Of a stretch of 12,162 bases of DNA, positions 7,008 through 12,162 are shown piece after piece; the first letter of the stretch is position 1; each line of letters opens with the position of its first letter. The position numbers and the translations under genes are program-made. Under the pieces are notes generated by a model. The model searched no databases, was not told where the DNA came from, and saw nothing but the letters and a program-made list of their open reading frames with translations. Where the stretch lies: NCBI GenBank assembly GCA_964561535.1, contig CAZLPZ010000041.1, forward strand, positions 1 through 12,162, in the 5' to 3' direction. Source of the DNA: CAZLPZ01 sp964561535 (GTDB taxonomy: Bacteria > Pseudomonadota > Alphaproteobacteria > Micavibrionales > Micavibrionaceae).

Positions 7008-8264
7008 CTACTCTGGGCCGAACCGTGCGGATGGACCGAGTTCCGCCTCGATCCGGAGCAATTGGTTATATTTCGCGATCCGATCCGTGCGGGATAATGA
7101 CCCAGTTTTGATCTGACCCGCGTTTGTCGCGACAGCCAGATCGGCAATTGTCGTGTCTTCTGTCTCACCCGATCGGTGCGAAAACACAATGCCCCAGGCC
7201 GCTTTTTGGGCCAGTTCGACGGTCTGCAGCGTTTCGGATAACGTGCCGATTTGGTTCACTTTGATCAAGATGGCATTTGCTGAACCACTGTCAATACCGC
7301 GTTTTAACCGTTCGGGGTGGGTCACGAATAAATCATCCCCCACCAGTTGAACTGTATCACCCATGACGGCGTTCAACGCGGCCCATCCGTCCCAATCATC
7401 TTCGGCCAACCCGTCTTCGATTGACACAATAGGGTAATCGGCTGCCAATGTGGCCAAATAGGCGACCATTTTATCGGTCGACAAGGCTTTACCTTCAACC
7501 GTATATTTGCCTTTTGTATAAAATTCGGTCGCTGCGCAATCAAGGGCCAATGACACATCTTGACCCGCCTTGAACCCCGCCGTCTTGATCGATTTCAGAA
7601 CCAGATCCATCGCGGCGCGCGTGCCTTTGACCACAGGCGCAAACCCGCCTTCGTCCCCTACCGATGTGGCGAGGCCCGCCTTTTTCAAATCGGCTTTCAG
7701 GGCATGAAAAATTTCGGACCCCCACCGTAAACTTTCGGCAAATGTTGGGGCGCCATGCGGCACGATCATAAACTCTTGAAAATCCAACCCATTATCGGCA
7801 TGTTTACCGCCATTCAGGATATTCATTAAAGGGATGGGTAACTGACACGCCCGTACCCCGCCAATGTATCGATAGAGCGGCAAGTCACATTCACTGGCCA
7901 TGGCCTTGGCGGTCGCGAGGGACACGGCGAGCAACGCATTCGCTCCCAATTTCTTTTTATTATCCGTGCCGTCGATCTCAATCAAGGTCGCATCGACCCC
8001 CATTTGATCCTCGGCCTCCATCCCAATCAATCCATCCAAAATTGGACCAACGATATTAGCACAGGCCTTTTGGACGCCCTTTCCCCCATAACGTTTTTTG
8101 TCATTGTCACGCAATTCTACAGCCTCATGTGACCCGGTCGATGCGCCCGACGGGACCGCCGCACGACCCCAGGCCCCCGACTCGAGGTGCACATCAACCT
8201 CAACCGTGGGAAAACCCCGGCTGTCAAGTATTTCACGTGAAACAACATCAATAATCGCGCTCAT
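7008..8264 (-). CDS. eno: Enolase (phosphopyruvate hydratase)
   Basis: This 418-aa cytosolic glycolytic enzyme interconverts 2-phosphoglycerate and phosphoenolpyruvate, and its length is normal. Signatures include SREILDSRGFPTVEVDV (9-25), the mobile loop PSGASTGSHEAVELRD (38-53), GDEGGFAP (203-210) with catalytic E205, LDCAATEFY (241-249), ILIKVNQIG (332-340) with catalytic K335, and SHRSGETEDT (362-371). Mg ligands are D242, E283 and D310, so it should be fully active. The ATG overlaps the kdsA stop as ATGA, with AAAGGAA just upstream inside kdsA, indicating translational coupling. kdsA beside eno is common in alphaproteobacteria; eno product PEP is a substrate of KdsA. Confidence 0.98.
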   Translation of the reverse strand: MSAIIDVVSREILDSRGFPTVEVDVHLESGAWGRAAVPSGASTGSHEAVELRDNDKKRYGGKGVQKACANIVGPILDGLIGMEAEDQMGVDATLIEIDGTDNKKKLGANALLAVSLATAKAMASECDLPLYRYIGGVRACQLPIPLMNILNGGKHADNGLDFQEFMIVPHGAPTFAESLRWGSEIFHALKADLKKAGLATSVGDEGGFAPVVKGTRAAMDLVLKSIKTAGFKAGQDVSLALDCAATEFYTKGKYTVEGKALSTDKMVAYLATLAADYPIVSIEDGLAEDDWDGWAALNAVMGDTVQLVGDDLFVTHPERLKRGIDSGSANAILIKVNQIGTLSETLQTVELAQKAAWGIVFSHRSGETEDTTIADLAVATNAGQIKTGSLSRTDRIAKYNQLLRIEAELGPSARFGPE

Positions 8265-9100
8265 GCGGCATTCCTTTTCTGATAGGTTTTAGTAATATGG
8301 TCGAGCGCCAAAAGCGTCTCAAGTGTGTCACGCAAATCTTTTAATTTCAACATATTAGGGCCATCTGACGGTGCATGATCCGGGTCTTGATGCACCTCCA
8401 TGAACACGCCTGCGACGCCCACGGCGATCGCAGCACGCGCCAAAACGGGCACCATGGTGCGATCACCGCCCGTCCGATCTCCCATTCCGCCCGGTTGTTG
8501 CACCGAATGGGTCGCATCAAAAATCACAGGATACCCGGTAGCCGCCATAATGGGCAAAGATCGCATATCGGACACCAATGTATTATACCCAAACGATGCA
8601 CCGCGTTCACAGAGCAGGATATTTTCATTGCCCGTCGAGGCAATTTTCGCCGCAACATTTTTCATATCCCACGGTGCCAAAAATTGACCCTTTTTGACAT
8701 TGATGACTTTCCCGGTCGCCCCCGCAGCCAATAACAAATCCGTTTGACGACATAAAAACGCTGGAATTTGAAGGATATCGACATATTGCGCCACAACGGC
8801 GCATTGACCCGCATCATGAATATCCGTCAAAACCGGCACCCCAAACGTGCTCCGCACAGAGGATAAAATCTCGAGCCCTTGATCAATCCCAATCCCGCGC
8901 TGGGTATTCACCGACGAGCGGTTGGCCTTATCAAAGGATGATTTATACACGTAGCCAATACCCAAATCCTTACAAACGTCATGGATCACCCCGGCCATAT
9001 CATGGGCATGTTGGTGACTTTCAATCTGACACGGTCCCGCAATCAAAGAAAATGGAGCATCATTGGCAAAAAGAACAGACCCAGCGTGAACATGTTTCAT
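8261..9100 (-). CDS. kdsA: 3-deoxy-8-phosphooctulonate synthase (KDO-8-P synthase), metal-dependent type
   Basis: This 279-aa enzyme condenses PEP with arabinose 5-phosphate to make KDO 8-phosphate for the lipopolysaccharide inner core. Signatures are LIAGPCQIES (19-28), YKSSFDKANRSS (52-63), LQIPAFLCRQTDLL (110-123), INVKKGQFLAPWDM (133-146) and FDATHSVQQPGG (194-205). C24 in AGPC, where the E. coli type has Asn in GGMNVLES, marks the metal-dependent class. The other expected metal ligands are H198, E235 and D246. AAGGTG lies six bases before the ATG. Its stop overlaps the eno start. The 55-bp gap to secG is where pyrG usually sits. Confidence 0.98.
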   Translation of the reverse strand: MKHVHAGSVLFANDAPFSLIAGPCQIESHQHAHDMAGVIHDVCKDLGIGYVYKSSFDKANRSSVNTQRGIGIDQGLEILSSVRSTFGVPVLTDIHDAGQCAVVAQYVDILQIPAFLCRQTDLLLAAGATGKVINVKKGQFLAPWDMKNVAAKIASTGNENILLCERGASFGYNTLVSDMRSLPIMAATGYPVIFDATHSVQQPGGMGDRTGGDRTMVPVLARAAIAVGVAGVFMEVHQDPDHAPSDGPNMLKLKDLRDTLETLLALDHITKTYQKRNAA

Positions 9101-9155
9101 GACGTCACCTTCTATAATTATATTATGTTTTTAGTCGCATGAACCTAAAACGACC

Positions 9156-9545
9156 CTAGTCACCAATAGGAACGCTTGATTTTACAGGGGTTCGTAACGG
9201 TTCACTCTTAATATCAGGAGCCGCATTTACAGGTTCAGTCACAGGAGGAACGGATGAGTCCTGAACCGCCGCGGCCGGTACAGATAATTGATCGATTAAC
9301 CCAGCCTTGTTGGATCCCGACCCCGCCATAATTGCCAGAATCAATGAAAGTGCTACAAACAAAGCAAAGCAGGTCATCGTCGCCCGTGATAAGGCATTCG
9401 CCGTCGCCCGAGGCCCTGCAAATCCGCCTAATCCCCCATTGCCGCCGCCAACGCCCAACCCCCCGCCTTCCGAGCGTTGCAACAAGATCAGCCCAATCAT
9501 CACGATCGTCACAATTAAATGAATAACTAATAAAACTTGTGTCAT
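9156..9545 (-). CDS. secG: Preprotein translocase subunit SecG
   Basis: This 129-aa inner-membrane subunit of the SecYEG channel assists SecA-driven export. It has two membrane segments (about 3-22 and 54-74) joined by the family loop LLQRSEGGGLGVGGGNGGLG (21-40) and the conserved region around 45-54. The C-terminal tail (75-129) is Pro/Val/Ser-rich and apparently disordered, as in many alphaproteobacterial SecG proteins. AAGGTG is present, but 11 bases before the ATG, which is a long spacing. The gene follows tpiA by 94 bp on the same strand, the usual order. Confidence 0.95.
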   Translation of the reverse strand: MTQVLLVIHLIVTIVMIGLILLQRSEGGGLGVGGGNGGLGGFAGPRATANALSRATMTCFALFVALSLILAIMAGSGSNKAGLIDQLSVPAAAVQDSSVPPVTEPVNAAPDIKSEPLRTPVKSSVPIGD

Positions 9546-9631
9546 AATAAATACATCACCTTAAAAAATTAAATTATCAAAACTTTATGTCGTGTATATA
9601 ACGGCAACGATCCCGCTCTTATCATCATGAG

Positions 9632-9651
9632 ATTACGGCCTAGGCCGTAAT
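9632..9651. repeat. Perfect 20-bp palindrome spanning the tpiA stop codon
   Basis: ATTACGGCCTAGGCCGTAAT equals its own reverse complement. In tpiA mRNA it encodes the last three residues and the TAG stop, and could fold as an 8-bp stem with a CUAG loop. No U-run follows on the minus strand, so it is not a standard rho-independent terminator. It might be an mRNA-stability or processing hairpin between tpiA and secG, or a protein-binding site. Confidence 0.85.
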
Positions 9652-10422
9652 GACATTTTGGGCACATCCCGCCCGAATAATCGACGAAAATGCCACCGGA
9701 TCCAAAGACGCTGCCCCCACCAAAACACCATCAATATGGGGTAACGCCAAGATTCCTGCAACGTTATCAGGCTTTACCGAGCCGCCATACACTAGCCGCA
9801 TTCCCCCCAAGGGCGCAAGAGTGGTTGAGAGATAATCCGCCAAAAACATATGCATTGATTCTATATCCTGTAAAGTCGCGACCTGCCCGCCCCCGCCACT
9901 GATGGCCCAGACCGGTTCATAGGCCAAAATGACCGAATCCGAAGTGATATTTGGCTGACCCGACAAGGCTGCATGAACTTGTGACGATATAATTTCGCGC
10001 GATCGACCTGCGGCACGATCTTCTGCGGTGTCTCCTGTACATAATATTACCTGAAGTCCTGCACCAAGAGCCGCCGTCACCTTGGCCCGCACAATATCAT
10101 TGACCTCACCATGACCCGTGCGACGTTCGGAATGACCAATAATAACAGAGGTGCATCCGATGTCACACAACATTGCGGGTGACACATCCCCCGTCTGAGC
10201 GCCTTTAGGATGATGCGGCACGGCAACGTCTTGAGCCCCCAACATCACCCCACCCCCCAAAATACCTGAGACGTGTTCCAAATAGACAAACGGTGCACAT
10301 AAAATCACATCTGCGCCCCCTTGACACTTACCCAATGTCGCCCCAGCCGCGCGCGCCAGCACCGTTGTTGCGGCGCGATCAACCGACATTTTCCAATTTG
10401 CGATAATAAGTTTACGATTCAT
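9640..10422 (-). CDS. tpiA: Triosephosphate isomerase with altered loop 6
   Basis: This 260-aa glycolytic enzyme interconverts dihydroxyacetone phosphate and glyceraldehyde 3-phosphate. The active-site trio is intact: K11 in ANWKM, H97 in IGHSERR (95-101) and E169 in AYEPVWAI (167-174). The phosphate-binding VYGGSVKPDN (211-220) is also present. The oddity is the catalytic lid: where nearly all TIMs have GTGxTAT after EPVWAI, this protein has SGGGGQVAT (175-183), two residues longer and lacking the conserved GTG. CTGDT (128-132) also replaces the usual CxGE. The ATG lacks a strong ribosome binding site. It is the first gene of the tpiA-secG-kdsA-eno run. Confidence 0.95.
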   Translation of the reverse strand: MNRKLIIANWKMSVDRAATTVLARAAGATLGKCQGGADVILCAPFVYLEHVSGILGGGVMLGAQDVAVPHHPKGAQTGDVSPAMLCDIGCTSVIIGHSERRTGHGEVNDIVRAKVTAALGAGLQVILCTGDTAEDRAAGRSREIISSQVHAALSGQPNITSDSVILAYEPVWAISGGGGQVATLQDIESMHMFLADYLSTTLAPLGGMRLVYGGSVKPDNVAGILALPHIDGVLVGAASLDPVAFSSIIRAGCAQNVITA

Positions 10423-10500
10423 AGCTTAACTTTACACAAATTCCGATGGGACAAAAAGAAAAATCAATCATATAGCCCCCTCATATTTTTTGTCGTCACA

Positions 10501-10506
10501 ATTATA
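10501..10506 (-). promoter_or_regulatory. Possible -10 element upstream of tpiA
   Basis: On the minus strand a perfect TATAAT lies about 80 bp before the tpiA ATG, in the 124-bp AT-rich gap after the PIG-L gene. No good -35 box stands 16-18 bases upstream; a TTGAAA is too close, at 11 bases. It is offered only as the best candidate for a start separate from the tolB-side genes. Confidence 0.25.
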
Positions 10507-10546
10507 TGCTCTTATGTTTTCAAAAAATTGCATTTCACTACAATGA

Positions 10547-11455
10547 TTAAATACCCGATTTCATCATCCAATACCGCTCTGTATATTCTTGCCCACCGGA
10601 GATTTCTCGGCTGTAATCAGTGTATTTTCGGATGGTATCGGATATATCTTCGAAAAAATGGGCTGTTTGGCTTTTATAAACCCATACCCCCGCCCATTTT
10701 TGGTGAATATCGGCCGAAACATCCACAAGAAGGGGGGTTAATTTTAAAGGATTTTGAACACGATCCCTATTCTGCGCACGTAAAAGTACTCCAAAATATC
10801 CCATCACCGCAGGATAAGCCAATAGACGGACCACAAATGATCTCATCGAGATCGTGTACATCCCCTGGGACCAAAAAGATTGAACAACCCTGAACCATAT
10901 CTTCCAAAAAGAGAATTTCTCCCCTTTTAATTGACTTAATCGCGCGGCTGTCGCCCCATTGATCAAACAATAGGGAGCGTCTTCATAAAAAATAATTTTC
11001 GAATATTCGCATAATTCAATTCCTATTTCATGACACAACATATGATCAATATGCCATCCAATCCCCAAAGGGATATACAAATAATCAAAAGTCATCGTCC
11101 GTAAAACATCCTCTAATCGCTGTTTCAAATCGGGTACGATGGATCGGTCTTTTGGCAACACAGGCTTAAAAATATGACCCATATGCTTAAACCGCGGATC
11201 TCTAAAAAAGAGATCCAAGAACTCTAAACGGATACTTTGATAGCCAAATAATTGTGCGGCATGATTTTCTTCGTCATAACGCCCTTGATCCAAAGGCACC
11301 GGAGAATCCACAGCGGAATCAAGGTATTTCGTAAAAATATTAATGACACAAACGTCCCCCACGCGTCCCAATCTGGACAATTCTCCCGCACATGAATAAA
11401 CCACATCATCTAAATGAGGAGATAAAAATACAGCTTTGAAATGGGGGCGTGTCAT
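10547..11455 (-). CDS. PIG-L family deacetylase (LmbE-like)
   Basis: This 302-aa zinc-dependent hydrolase belongs to the family that removes acetyl from N-acetylglucosamine-type sugars. SPHLDDVVYS (12-21) is the family's metal motif: H14 and D17 should bind zinc and D16 act as base. GWHIDHMLCHE (133-143) supplies the third ligand, H138. FYEDAPY (156-162) is also typical. The region from about 180 to the end is long and aromatic-rich, and may bind the glycan substrate. The start overlaps the stop of the upstream glycosyltransferase remnant as ATGA, so both were one surface-polysaccharide operon. Composition is AT-rich against tolB and tpiA, suggesting acquisition. The exact sugar substrate is unknown. 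Confidence 0.88.
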   Translation of the reverse strand: MTRPHFKAVFLSPHLDDVVYSCAGELSRLGRVGDVCVINIFTKYLDSAVDSPVPLDQGRYDEENHAAQLFGYQSIRLEFLDLFFRDPRFKHMGHIFKPVLPKDRSIVPDLKQRLEDVLRTMTFDYLYIPLGIGWHIDHMLCHEIGIELCEYSKIIFYEDAPYCLINGATAARLSQLKGEKFSFWKIWFRVVQSFWSQGMYTISMRSFVVRLLAYPAVMGYFGVLLRAQNRDRVQNPLKLTPLLVDVSADIHQKWAGVWVYKSQTAHFFEDISDTIRKYTDYSREISGGQEYTERYWMMKSGI

Positions 11456-11877
11456 AAGTTTGACCGATGATCCAAGACTCGATGATATACGTCATCAATT
11501 TTAGAAATAGTATTTTCAAAATTATACAGTTTAGACTTTTCAAAAGAACGTCGCCCCATTCCCTCTCGTAAGGCGGAATTTTTAGAAAGCTCAATTAATC
11601 TTTGAGTACAATCAGATACATTTTCTGAATCCACAATAAATCCGTTTTGCCCATGATCCACCAGCTCCTCGGCACAACTAATTTTATTGGTCACAATGAT
11701 GGGCTTTTTAAAGGACATGACCTCGATCGCCGCAAGACTTAATGTTTCAATGACAGAGGGAAGAACGAAAACATCACACCCTTTATTTTTAAAAGCATGG
11801 GCGACAGATTGAAGATATCGCCCCGCACCTGTTATGGCCGGCAAAAAATCATCTGAAACAAAAACTATTCTCGCCAT
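11452..11877 (-). pseudogene. Internally deleted GT4-type glycosyltransferase (141 aa)
   Basis: The N-terminus (residues 1-38) is that of a GT-B glycosyltransferase: ARIVFVSDDFLP, then GAGRYLQSVAHAFKNKG. At CDVFVLPS (34-41) it jumps straight to the C-terminal donor-site region of family GT4: PSVIETLSLAAIEVMSFKKP (40-59), then AEELVDHGQNGFIV (69-82). Family members have about 350-400 aa, so roughly 200-250 residues, including most of the acceptor domain, are missing without a frame break. It is probably inactive as a transferase. The start at 11877 is chosen because GGGGGA precedes it and the family fold begins there; an upstream in-frame ATG at 11937 lies inside tolB. It starts 19 bp after tolB and overlaps the PIG-L gene by 4 bp. 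Confidence 0.8.
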
Positions 11878-11896
11878 AAGATCCCCCAACAAAAAC

Positions 11897-12162
11897 CTAT
11901 TTATTAATTGGCCCCCAAGCGGGATCCGACGCATCACTGGGGGTCCGCATCATGCGTTCATTAAATCCGGTTAAATCAATGGTGTACACCTTGGCCGACC
12001 GGCCGGCCACGCCCCCTGCCCCCATTGGTTTTTCTTCAAAATACGCCAAGACCCGGCCATTCGGAGCCCAGGTGGGACCCTCGACGTGGTAGGCATTGGT
12101 GATCAACCGTTCGCCCGACCCGTCGGGTTTAATGACGCCAATGTAAAACTGCCCTTGATACA
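11897..12162 (-). CDS. tolB: Tol-Pal system protein TolB, C-terminal part
   Basis: The open frame runs off the right edge, leaving the last 88 residues. They form the end of the TolB beta-propeller: QFYIGVIKPDGSGERLITN, then YHVEGPTWAPNGRVLAYF, then KVYTIDLTGFNERMMRTP and finally DASDPAWGPINK with a TAG stop. TolB is the periplasmic partner of Pal in the Tol-Pal system, which maintains the outer membrane during division. The sequence is of the alphaproteobacterial kind and GC-rich. Normally pal follows tolB; here a truncated glycosyltransferase follows 19 bp later. Confidence 0.95.
   Translation of the reverse strand, partial: YQGQFYIGVIKPDGSGERLITNAYHVEGPTWAPNGRVLAYFEEKPMGAGGVAGRSAKVYTIDLTGFNERMMRTPSDASDPAWGPINK

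Noticed and set aside
9117..9122. Perfect TATAAT on the minus strand as a kdsA promoter
   Set aside because: It lies only 16 bp before the kdsA ATG and overlaps the approach to the ribosome binding site. No -35 box stands at proper spacing, and the region is AT-rich.
9542..9556. Four-codon minus-strand ORF (M-Y-L-L-stop) overlapping the secG start, as a leader peptide
   Set aside because: Its ATG directly abuts the AAGGTG with no spacer, so the site can only serve secG. A four-codon frame in AT-rich DNA is expected by chance.
9632..9651. Palindrome as a rho-independent terminator of tpiA
   Set aside because: No run of U follows on the tpiA strand, and secG continues downstream in the same direction.
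11878..11937. Upstream ATG giving the glycosyltransferase 20 extra residues
   Set aside because: Those codons lie mostly inside tolB, do not resemble the family, and a better ribosome binding site precedes the ATG at 11877.

Overview
The window looks like a piece of an alphaproteobacterial chromosome. Three things suggest this: the minus-strand order tpiA, secG, kdsA, eno; a TolB C-terminus of alphaproteobacterial type; and a typical bacterial glutaryl-CoA dehydrogenase. kdsA (lipopolysaccharide Kdo synthesis) and tolB (Tol-Pal) indicate a Gram-negative outer membrane. I cannot name a genus. Base composition is patchy: the core genes (gcdH, GNAT, eno, kdsA, tolB) are GC-rich, while lemA to the 218-aa gene, the 342-aa gene and the glycan genes are visibly AT-rich.

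Left part (1-4070): a tRNA 3'-end-like fragment, then a minus-strand gene for a polytopic membrane protein with a HELGH zinc-protease motif. Diverging from it across a 176-bp gap, which holds an inverted repeat and an imperfect hairpin, is a tight plus-strand cluster: LemA, a secreted/membrane DUF2207 protein with a poly-Gly tail, and an unrecognised 3-TM protein. All four products are membrane-associated. The arrangement recalls LemA loci that carry a membrane protease, and it is the best candidate here for a little-described functional unit.

Middle (4073-6441): gcdH (lysine/tryptophan degradation) starts 2 bp after the AT-rich cluster, with its ribosome binding site inside the previous gene. 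Facing it is an orphan soluble 342-aa protein with its own good sigma-70-like promoter.

Right part (6442-12162, all minus strand), in transcription order: 3' end of tolB, an internally deleted glycosyltransferase, a PIG-L-type deacetylase, tpiA, secG, kdsA, eno and a GNAT acetyltransferase. Several joints overlap by 4 bp or have short gaps, suggesting one or two operons. Departures from the usual alphaproteobacterial layout are the absence of pyrG between secG and kdsA, the absence of pal after tolB, and sugar-modifying genes between tolB and tpiA. The tpiA product also has an altered catalytic lid (loop 6), and its stop codon sits in a perfect 20-bp palindrome.

No CRISPR array, insertion sequence, rRNA or complete tRNA was seen.
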